Assembly: GCA_963681505.1 (NCBI GenBank)
Contig: OY811973.1
Coordinates: 2,909,267 to 2,973,266, forward strand
DNA from: Eunapius fragilis
Taxonomy: Eukaryota > Porifera > Demospongiae > Spongillida > Spongillidae
Length of the DNA stretch: 64,000 bases
Direction of reading: 5' to 3'
Positions 11,536-20,111 of the stretch are shown one piece after another (the first letter of the stretch is position 1; each line of letters starts with the position of its first letter). The notes under the pieces were generated by a model. It ran no database searches, was not told the origin of the DNA, and saw only the letters and a list, made by a program, of their open reading frames with translations. A program made the translations under genes and the position numbers.

Positions 11536-12217
11536 CTTGATGAGATCACAGGTTAGGTAGGAAGTCCTGTACCTGATAAGGAAGTAGCATCGAAACTGTG
11601 GGAAATATAATGTTCATAAACTAAATGAGATCTCAAACTTGAATAACCCTGCCCTGCAGAAAACTTATTGGCACACTCTGGCCTTGCCGGATTGCAATCT
11701 TTGATGGTCCATGCATGTCTACCGATGTTATAATGGTGGTGGTATTTTTGTGACAATAATTCAAGTTCTTATGTGCAAGCATTTATTATCCAAATTAGAA
11801 GCCGTAGCATCTAATTGCAAGTTTACATGGTAACTCCAGTCAGATGCAAGGTACATCATAGTTGTCATTATTTGCCTAAAACAGGTATACAATTAGGATG
11901 CATGCATCCAAGGAGAGGGGAGGCATTGGAGAGTTGCAACCCCCCTCCTCGCCCTTCAGGCCCACAATGAATAAGGTTGAATGCATTTAGTTTAATGTAC
12001 ACAAAATGCATTGGCTTCAGGGGCTTGACCCTAATGAAGGTGTTTACAGCACTACCTCACACTCCCTTGCTGTGTGGGAGGTGCCCCTCCCCCACACCCT
12101 CACTTACAGCTAGGGGGCACCACCTTGTATTCATTAGTCATTTACAACCCTTCCTTTCTATAAATCCTGGATCCATCACTGGGTATAAGTCCAAAGATGG
12201 TTTAGTTTGCGATGCAT

Positions 12218-12370
12218 CGTTCCGAAGATATTCACAATCAACTTAGAGCAAGGTTTCGCGGGCTTCAAGTACAAAACCTCGCGAAATCAAGCCCTTTACG
12301 TGAATGTGAATATCTTCGGAACGAAGATACAGCTGTGCAAATTAAGTACTTAATTTGCACAGCTGTATCT
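12218..12370. repeat. Inverted repeat plus 46-bp perfect palindrome
   Basis: CGTTCCGAAGATATTCACA at 12218-12236 pairs with its exact inverse at 12305-12323. Immediately after it lies a perfect palindrome at 12325-12370 centred on AAGTACTT. Confidence 0.85.
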
Positions 12371-12807
12371 CCGTAATGGATAAATAAAAATTAACGAACA
12401 GGGCAGATCAATAGGTACAAGATCCCTCAACGTATAAACACAATTTGAAGTGAATTGAATTTTCCTGCAGGAAGATATTGTGGGTTTGAACCCCAAGGGG
12501 TATCGGACATTGCAACACTGGCAAGAAGCTAATGCAAAACTCCAAAATCTATTTTACCACAGAGAAATGGTATAGTATGAAGTGTTGAAAATAGGAAGTG
12601 TATGGCGTTAACAGTGGGAGGTTAAGGCCCATTTTGTCTATATAGCCGGCACTGCATTCCGCGCAGCCTGGCTTTTTGGTTCTAATAAACTTTGACGTTT
12701 TTTATTTTTTTGTTTAGTACCTGGAACAAATGGCATGTGACATTGCGCTATGTTATGCAATGTAGACGCTATCTTACTAGTAATCTCTTCCCATCCCGCA
12801 ATGCCTA
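12371..12807. other. Intergenic, no gene seen
   Basis: Contains GGATAAATAAAAATTAACGA, also found at the edge of the 9.1-9.3 kb foldback, so it is probably part of a decayed element. No ORF of note. Confidence 0.4.
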
Positions 12808-13267
12808 ATCTGAACCTGCGGCAGCAGGTTCAATATAGGATTGGTTGAAGGTTGATGAATGTCATTAATAAAACTTCACTAGCGTCTGCAGGGACAACGG
12901 AGAAACGGATCGTTTATCTCTTTATCGCGATGGAATGAGAGCACAACGATCTACAGTTCTACGTTGGTTCTGTGTCATAAAACGGTGTGGTTATAGAGAA
13001 ACAAACAATTTCCTGTTTCTCGTGCCCAGTCCTAAAATAATTCTCCATCGTCGTCTTCTTATTCTTAGGAAGGTATAACTCGAGCTACGAACGGTTTTGA
13101 AGAGCGGCAATAGTACCAATCGCTTCGAAATTTACCGGCACGTTATCCTTACATGTCATATAGACACATATATATCAAGTTCTATTTAATAATGATATAT
13201 AATAGATTTTTAAAAATAATTTTAGGCACTCTAACCTGCACTAAATTTATTGATGTTCCTATCGCAG

Positions 13268-13411
13268 TTTACACAACCAAAAATGAAAACTTGGTACGGA
13301 AGTGTAATGCCCAACGGGTCTGTATCGGATTGTCATGCATTGTCTACCATCCGATACACGCCCGTTGGACGGCACATCCTGCACCAGGTTGTATTTTTTT
13401 TTGGTTGTGTA
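13268..13411. repeat. Small foldback with ACACAACCAAAAA arms
   Basis: TTACACAACCAAAAA pairs with TTTTTGGTTGTGTA about 140 bp away. A second, inner inverted pair CCAACGGG...TGTATCGGAT / ATCCGATACACGCCCGTTGG lies inside. Probably a small element inserted in copy A. Confidence 0.7.
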
Positions 13412-13452
13412 GTTGTTACTTTGGCTAGTGAAGTTGTTTTAATATTCTAAAA

Positions 13453-13907
13453 ATGCCTTCGTGTAATCAAAAGAAGAGATCATAGCAACGAGCGGAATAC
13501 CTCCAAAAGCAAGACGAGAACAAAGCTAAAGACCGAGCTCTCTACAAGGCCAATCCCGAAAAAAAGTAGGCCTCTGTTAGTGACAGCTACAAGGCCGATC
13601 CCGAAAAGGAGGCCTCTGTTCGCAGCAGCTACAAGGCCGAATCCCGAAAAGAAAATGGCCTCTGACAACTACAACGCACTAACTAACTCGAGGAGAACCG
13701 TGCTGCTAAAAGGCGGCGATATGAAGAGGACCTAGAGGGAAACCGCGCTGCTAACAGGCAGAAATACGAGGGCAATTCAGCTGCCATTAAAGCATCTAAA
13801 AGGAGTCGGTATTGGAATGACCCCGCTAGCGCTGTCCGATTGGCTAAATGTGCTTCTGAGAGGACGCGGTACCGCAGGGGTCACAGAACTACCACTACCA
13901 CCCAAAG
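13453..13907 (+). pseudogene. Decayed ORF with short basic repeats
   Basis: Starting at ATG 13453 (MPSCNQKKRS) and reading across stops, the sequence encodes repeats of the type YKANPEKK, YKADPEKEASVRSSYKA, then NRAANRQKYEGN and KASKRSRYWNDPAS. Stops interrupt it at several points. It may end at a donor-like CAAAG/GTATGT at 13907. Repeats like these occur at the N-terminus of repetitive proteins in sponges and other simple eukaryotes; this is recalled, not searched. No function is assigned. Confidence 0.5.
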
Positions 13908-13967
13908 GTATGTTATGGCACGATGAATTAACATTAAAAAGCTGTGCATGCAACATTTGTACAGCTT

Positions 13968-14049
13968 AGTCGGGCGGCCCTACTACCGCGTTTGGTCGGG
14001 CTTGTCGCCCTGCTACCTGACCAAAAGCGGTAGTAGGGCCCGCCCGACT
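13968..14049. repeat. GC-rich inverted repeat
   Basis: AGTCGGGCGGCCCTACTACC pairs with GGTAGTAGGGCCCGCCCGACT across a short loop. It marks the right end of the segment present only in copy A of the hairpin-ended element. Confidence 0.8.
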
Positions 14050-14525
14050 TTGTACAGCGCGGATCTGCACAAAACCATTCACTTCACATGTAAAGCATGT
14101 ATGGTGACTTAACTGTGTGTACAGTAGTGTCTATTGTTTTAATCTGATAAGGCTTCCTTACTTATCGATCTACACTGAGCCATGTAGTTCACTTCATGAG
14201 TTCCCACACATAGGCTACACCTCCATGTTTAGATGGGAGCATTTTTACTGGATCAAATTCGACCAATAGATTTTTAGCACAACTGACACACATACACCCC
14301 TTCCCTCCCTGTCATTTATATGATGGAATTGGACCAATAGATTTTTAGCACTGCAGTCTACACACGTGTTAAGGCTTTGCAAGGTATAAAAGTCACTCAC
14401 CAGCTGAATAGTGCACTTTGCAAAAAGAGGTAAAAATTTAATACTATGTTGATTCTAGGCTTTGCACTTTGCTTGAAAAAGAAAGAGGTAAAAATTTAAT
14501 CATACTCTCTGTCACGTACATGTAG

Positions 14526-14933
14526 ATGGCAGCTGAAGCCCTCAGAGGTTTTTTCACCGAGGGGTCGGAGGAGGGAGAGGATGACTACATTCATCCTCCG
14601 ACTCCTCTCCCCTTCACCCCGCCACCTCCTGAAGCAGCGCTGCCCCCGCCACCACCACCAGTGCTGCCACCACCACCAGTGCTGCCACCACCACCAGTGC
14701 TGCCCCCGCCACCACCACCAGTGCTGCCCCCCCCCCCCCTCCCCCCACCACCACCACCACCAGTGCTCCCCTTCTGGCTTGCATGGCCACTGCCACCGGT
14801 ACCCTGGCCTGCCTGGCCAGAACAAGCGTGGCGAGGAGGCCGGGGAGGAGGACGTCCCCGAAAAAGAGGGCGTGGGTGTGGACACATCATCATACATTCA
14901 ACTAATTCTTATAAAAATAATATTGATTCTTGA
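14526..14933 (+). CDS. Proline-rich ORF of the hairpin-ended element
   Basis: A 135-codon ORF starts MAAEALRGFFTEGSEEGED, continues as a proline run (PPPPPVLPPPP repeats, about residues 35-85) and ends in a basic tail, RGGRGGGRPRKRGRG. The start and acidic N-terminus are conserved in copy B at 33596, with substitutions and small indels, so the ORF belongs to the element. Much of its length is a CCACCACCG-type microsatellite. There is no recognised domain. It could be a real element protein or a chance frame through a triplet repeat. Confidence 0.4.
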   Translation: MAAEALRGFFTEGSEEGEDDYIHPPTPLPFTPPPPEAALPPPPPPVLPPPPVLPPPPVLPPPPPPVLPPPPLPPPPPPPVLPFWLAWPLPPVPWPAWPEQAWRGGRGGGRPRKRGRGCGHIIIHSTNSYKNNIDS

Positions 14934-14970
14934 CTGCGACACTGCTGACAGGGCGAAAAAAACTTATGAA

Positions 14971-15264
14971 ACAAGTAAATAAAAACATTCTCTAACGAGA
15001 GAGTTGTTGGTATATAGGATTGACCGATGGTGGTGTAAAAAGCACGGAAACAATACAAGAGTGACAGAAATTTTACTGGAAAATTGAAATAGGCCTATAT
15101 TTAGCACACTCACAGAATAACAGCGCGGTAATGGGCTAAATATAGGCCTATTTCAATTTTCCAGTAAAATTTCTGTCACTCTTGTTTCCGTGCTTTTTAC
15201 ACCACTATCGGTCAATCCTATATACCAACAACTCTCTCGTTAGAGAATGTTTTTATTTACTTGT
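14971..15264. repeat. Large foldback at the 3' end of the hairpin-ended element
   Basis: The left arm ACAAGTAAATAAAAACATTC...GGCCTATATTTAGC pairs over about 130 bp with its inverse, ending GAATGTTTTTATTTACTTGT; the loop is about 30 bp. The same structure occurs at 35013-35298. Confidence 0.92.
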
Positions 15265-15340
15265 CACATTTACTTTTGCAATCACCTAAAATAATACACT
15301 GTTCTGAGGTGTGAAAGTCCGAGCCGCCCCTGTACCAGCG

Positions 15341-16821
15341 ATGAAGGTGGAGAGAGTGTTATTGGCTCTGGGTTATCTTACATCGCTAACAATTGCCCAG
15401 AAGGCGGGATGCAATAGTCCTCCCAATGGCACACAAGTGGAAAATCTGATATCCGCAAATTTAGCAGCATTTGGACAGAGCTCATTGCCTCCCACCATTG
15501 TGCTTCAGACGGCACCCGAGGGGTTCAAGGACCGCGTCGTGTGTGCGTCGAGCTCTGGCATACGCAACCAGTATCGCTTCGTCTCTATAGTGGCGTACTA
15601 CACCAATAATGGCGCAGGACCGGTGTACGGCCAGTTCGAGTTCGAGTGTGTCAACTCCGCGTGGAGTGCCACGTCAACCTTCTTGGAGCTTACCGTGAGC
15701 GACAGAACAACTCTGACATCTACCTCTGCCGCAGTCAATGCCAATAATAGAACAGACTGTGGCTACTGCCTGAATCCTGCCTTCAGTTCTCCACCTCGGA
15801 GCGCTGATGCGGTCAACCATTGCAATAGTTGGTTACAATAATGGGGGACCATGCACACATATATACGTTTGCATCTTTTTCTTCAGGCTGCACTGGATGT
15901 TCTCAACCACTGTGCTATATAACAGATACCACTTACCCTACTTTTTACTTTAGCACAGCTTGTTGCAATTACTACCTGTCTGATGGCATCACATGTACTG
16001 ATGCATGTTCACCATCATCATATCCTGATGCAAGCAGAACGTGTGGTAAGAACAGGAGTGACTCCAAAATCCCTCTCCATATGTAGCGGTCACTTCTTAC
16101 TCCATTGCATTGCCCTCCAGTCCGATGTTCTCTGAGCTGTCAGAATGGTGGTGTTCTTAGAAGTAGTGCCTGTGCATGTGACTGTACTGGTAGTGTGGTG
16201 TATGGAGGAACCAGTTGTACAGGTAAGCTATAGGATGCAAAGGTCATCTTATACTGTCATGGTTACCAGTGTCAAAATGGAGGCACTTGTAGTGGGAACA
16301 CATGCACCTGTCCACCTGGGTACTCAGGAAAACTTTGCTCCACTTGCATCCTTACATGCCCTACTGGTTATCTCCTCAACATCAGTACCTGCAGCTGTGG
16401 TAAGTGTCATCTTGTTACAAGAAACACTGATTTTATGGTGAGCATTTTGAGGTTTGCAAATTATTGCCATTTTTCATGTAGCATGTCAATGTCAAAATGG
16501 TGGCACCTGCAGTGGATCAGTGTGCACCTGTCCACCTGGGTACACGGGAACGCTGTGTGAGACTCCATCATGTCCCACCAGCTGTCCAACTGGTTATTAC
16601 CTTAATAACTGCAGCTGTGCAGGTACAGGATGCAAAGGTCATCTTATACTGCCATGGTTACCATTCAACCTCTATTCCATCAGCATGTCAGTGTCAAAAT
16701 GGAGGCACTTGTAGTGGGAATACATGCACCTGTCCACGTGGGTACTCAGGAACACTTTGCTCCACTTGCATCCTTACATGCCCTACTGGTTATCTCCTCA
16801 ACACCAGTACCTGCAGCTGTG
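15341..16821 (+). CDS. Secreted/membrane receptor with sponge-type N-terminal module and EGF repeats
   Basis: Exon 15341-15827 starts MKVERVLLALGYLTSLTIAQ, a clear signal peptide, followed by a module with VCASSSGIRNQYRFVSIVAY, FEFECVNSAWSA and RTDCGYCLNP. Next come a Cys-rich exon (15887-16045) and EGF-like exons at 16121-16222, 16482-16622 and 16684-16821, containing CQNGGTCSGSVCTCPPGYTG and similar. All these exons have phase 1-1, as is usual for EGF exons. The first donor (A/GTTGGT) is weak; the others are good. A further EGF-like block at 16270-16399 lacks a phase-compatible acceptor. The N-terminal module resembles that of uncharacterised sponge EGF receptors, from memory. The first ATG with a signal peptide was chosen as start. 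The 26400-26656 exon is its likely 3' end. Confidence 0.78.
16270..16399 (+). pseudogene. EGF-like exon that has lost its phase-1 acceptor
   Basis: Encodes CQNGGTCSGNTCTCPPGYSG and a TCPTGYLLN-type second half, nearly identical to 16684-16821. Compared with that exon and its upstream intron, about 27 bp carrying the CATCAG/CATGTC acceptor is missing, so the only nearby AG (CCAG/TGT) is in phase 0 and cannot join the phase-1 neighbours. The donor GTAAGT at 16400 survives. Confidence 0.65.
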
Positions 16822-16844
16822 GTAAGTGTTAGTGGGTGTATAGT

Positions 16845-16945
16845 TGTGCACCTGCAGTGGATCTCCACCTGAGTTATTGGGAACATCATCCATGTCTCTT
16901 CAGCTGTCTAACTGCCAGTTGATGCTTTAATAAGTATTGTGAGAA
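16845..16945 (+). pseudogene. Degenerate EGF-like exon copy
   Basis: GTGCACCTGCAGTGGATC, CCACCTGAGTTATTGGGAAC and CAGCTGTCTAACTGCCAGTT match pieces of exon 16482-16622, with deletions that destroy the cysteine spacing. Confidence 0.5.
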
Positions 16946-17920
16946 GTGTTCACATTGCTCATTTGAATGATCATATGATGGGTTTAGCTTGCGAATTACT
17001 CCATGTAGTTTTGTATGAGGGATTGAGGGGAACAGGTAGTCTGAATGACTTTACAAGGTACTAACTGAACATTCTGATTTTCAGTGTCCATCTCGTACCC
17101 CCACCCCACCCTCGCATTCCATCCCCATCACCCTACCCCACCTTCCACCATATTCCAACATCTCTTCTACTCCTTATGATATCAATCCTCTTAATATTTC
17201 TTATGATCTGTTAAGCCGCTTTCGCACTAGACACCTCAAACTGCATTGATCTGGATCGATCCGGCTCTGTTTAGCTTTAGGTCGAGTCCGCACTAGGAAG
17301 TTAATATTCATAGCGAACCAGTTCAAGTTGGTTTGGGAGTGCTCTACACACATGTCAAAATGGAATCAGCTGTACAGCTTGGCTGGTTTGCGTTCATGGA
17401 ACTATGTATAACACACCTAAGGAATAGACATGGAAATAGATTTTAATTTTACCCCAGCACTGCTCCCATGTCTTGGTATAAGCATACTCATTGTGCAGAC
17501 GTGCGATCCCCTGGTAGAATGATTTGTTGCGGCTGACTCCATCGAGGTGGAGTAGGTCAGTTGATCTGTTAATAACATCAGAAGGTCTGTTCGTCACCTT
17601 AGATAATCCCTTCGTTCCAACCTATGCCCTAAGATATTTATGTTTAGTGTGTGCTACACGTGTATACCTCATTCAAACTATCGCGATAGAACAGAACATA
17701 CAATTATTGCAGTAGAATGGTTCCAAAACTGTTCTACTGTGATAGTGTGAACCTGGTATAAGTAACCACTCCCATCCCCTACACCTGTGTGCCAAAGGTA
17801 AACATGCAAACCATGGCAACAGCACTCTTCCATTAGCCAAAATAATGGAACTATAAATACAAGCCTGAATTGTACCTGAATTGTGCTATTGTGCCTGCAT
17901 ACGGCTGAATGTTGTATTTC
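16946..17920. other. Intronic or intergenic DNA, nothing recognised
   Basis: Probably part of the long intron of the EGF receptor. No exon with good splice sites and a conserved domain was seen. Short ORFs here are unremarkable. Confidence 0.4.
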
Positions 17921-17923
17921 CCC

Positions 17924-18492
17924 TCTCCCGTTCCCTCCTCCCTCTCTCTCTTTCCCTCCTCCCTCCCTCCTCCTTCCCTTCTCTATCCCTCCTCCTCCCC
18001 TCCTTTCCTCACCTGTCACTCCTCCCTCCCTCCACCTTCCCTCCTCCCTCCCTCTTCCTTCCCTCCCTCCTCCTCCCTCCCTCCCTCCACACCATCATCA
18101 TGCCACACCATCATCTGTTCTATGGGCTAACATTCATAGTGTATTGATTTGTAAAGTGGAAAAAATGGGAAGGGGAGGGATGGAGGAGAGGAAGGAAGGC
18201 AAGAGGAGGGAGGGAGGGAGGAGGGAAGGAGAAGGGGGAGGATGGAAAGAGGAGGGAGGGAGGAGGGAAGGAGGAGGGAGGAGGGAAGAGGGAAGGAGGA
18301 GGGGAGGAGGGAGGGAGGAGGGAAGAGGGAAGAGGAGGGGAGGAGGGAGGGAGAACGGAGGGAGGAGGAGAAGGGAGGGAGGGGCAGGGAGGAGGAGGAG
18401 GGAAGGAGGAAGGAGGGAAAGAGGAGGGAGGGAGGAGGAGGGAGGGAGGAGGAGGGAGGGAGGAGGGAAGGAGGAGAGGGGAGGGAGAGGAT
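17924..18492. repeat. Polypyrimidine block followed by polypurine block
   Basis: 17924-18095 is CCCTCCTT-type and 18160-18492 is GGAGGGAAGG-type, separated by about 65 bp of ordinary sequence. The two blocks are roughly inverse to one another. The ORFs over them (up to 223 codons) are low-complexity artefacts. Confidence 0.92.
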
Positions 18493-18559
18493 TAACAGTT
18501 GTTAGCATTGATGTTCGTAATATCCAGGGGGAATTTATTAACTGTCCGGGGTGATTTAT

Positions 18560-19760
18560 TGCAGACGGTCATTAAATAGAACAGTCCAATCCACATCCAC
18601 ATGTTTTATTACCAAGCATTGCATTCTGTTCTCTACACATGAATCCACTAATCTGTAACTAAAATCTCCAATAGTGGTTGAAGCTTGTAGCATAGTCAAC
18701 AATGACATCCCACTTTTCTCTGACAGAGACCGATCAACATTTGATTTATCCAGTGGAACACTAAACCGCTGACAAATACTATCAAGAGCTGTGTGATCAA
18801 ATGTTTAATCATCATAACGTTTCCAACCGTGGGTTGAAAGAATTGTGATTGCATGTGTAAGCAATTCCAATTCAGGGGCTTGAGACTTCAACTAATTCAA
18901 TAGGCAGGCCTCAATGGCTTCAACCCATGTAATACTATTGGACTTCACAAACTCCACAAACTCTATTGCTTGATCATATCTTTTTAGCTCTGCTAATTGG
19001 TAAGAAACAGTAGCGGTGTCCACATCATCCTATCTAACTCTTCCGAGCACTTTTTAAAAAGTTCTGTTGGTAATTCCTCAAATGAAGCCACTTTAATCTT
19101 ATCAAGTGACTCTTTAGCTTTCAACATACATTCCATTGCTTGTACAAGACATAGTTCATCATCTTGAAGAGCCTTGGATAATATAGCTATTGGCTTTAAA
19201 AGGTCACAGAAATAAGCAAACCCTATCAGGAACTTCGAACCTCTCCACTTCAGCAGATAGCCCTATGAGCTTTGTCTTCCAATCAGGTGCTCCAACATAC
19301 TCTGCTGCTTTCTCCATACATCCAAACAGACCTTGGCCAGTTCCACTACTAAGATGCCTCACTGTGAAGAACGAATCACTGACACATCTTTCCATCCTTG
19401 AAGTAGCGATCAAAGTGCAGAACAAAAAATAGCTCCTCTTCAATGTTGCCAGCATCAGTGCTCCCATCTGCCTGAAGGCTGAAGAACTTGGAGTCTGAGA
19501 GAGCTTTCATCAATTGCTCTTGCAGGTCCTGAACAATGAACTCCAGAAAAGTAGCACAGCTATGATTATTCTTATATCCTAGCTTGGCCCAGATTAGCAC
19601 TATGCCTTTCCTTCAGCTCACAAATGGCATCCATCTTGGTAAAGGCCAGCATCTCCTTAGCAACAGTATAGGTGATGTCAAACTTACGCAAGATACATCG
19701 AAGAACGGAGTAGAGATGTTACAATTGCATAAAGTTCCTTGTGCAATTCCGAAAAAATGC
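18560..19760 (-). pseudogene. hAT-type transposase relic, ZNF862-like
   Basis: Reading the - strand from about 19700 downward in pieces gives VAKEMLAFTKMDAICELKER, then SDSKFFSLQADGSTDAGNIE and ELFFVLHFDRYF, then VSDSFFTVRHLSSGTGQGLF and APDWKTKLIGL. Near 18860 it gives APELELLTHAITILSTHGWK. These are hallmarks of the hAT superfamily genes annotated as ZNF862-like in animals: a DDE-type transposase with the STDAGN region near the first catalytic Asp. Frames shift several times and stops interrupt. It is dead and lies between the EGF exons and the satellite. Confidence 0.72.
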
Positions 19761-20111
19761 CATTGCACGCTTGTGCATGTCTGTCACCGCATGGTTTTTA
19801 AAAGAAGAGGCTCTGGCATTACTTGTCCATTACTTGAACGCAGGATGGTAGTTACGCATACCAAGGAGATAGTCATGTCTATCGCCATAAAATTTTAGCC
19901 AGACAGTTGTGTAGAGCGATCAATCGTTTAATTTTATCCATTTCTCTACTGTTTTCCTGTAAACGGCACGCTTCTTGGCTGGTGGGGGAACTGCATGTCA
20001 CTGTCACTTACAGCATTCGCCATATTGTACGGACATTAATATTAATTTTGCTCGGACATTGTCTGGAAATTACCAGTGTGTCATACCGCTATTTCGAGCC
20101 CTGGGCTGTGT

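Larger units (their letters stand above)
9344..12170. repeat. Segmental duplication, copy A
   Basis: Highly similar by eye to 32671-32860 plus 35299-37970, covering a MITE, three beta-trefoil exons, their introns and about 640 bp beyond. In the other copy a 2.4 kb mobile element interrupts the alignment. Beyond about 12170 the copies diverge (inverted repeats here, more gene exons there). Confidence 0.85.
12808..15262 (+). mobile_element. Hairpin-ended mobile element, copy A
   Basis: Begins with a 9-bp-stem hairpin (TGAACCTGC/GCAGGTTCA, 12811-12832) and ends in a roughly 290-bp foldback (14971-15264). A second copy, 32861-35296, shares both ends, the sequence just inside the 5' end (to about 13083) and a proline-rich ORF with its upstream region (14080-14920). 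Copy A alone carries 13084-14080, with a decayed repeat ORF and inverted repeats; copy B alone carries a LINE fragment. Edges come from comparing the two copies and from copy B's interruption of a MITE. The class is unknown: Helitron-like, foldback, or other. Confidence 0.65.

Noticed and set aside
17881..18554. 223-codon Pro/Gly/Arg-rich ORF and its reverse
   Set aside because: Low-complexity pyrimidine/purine tracts; nothing conserved.
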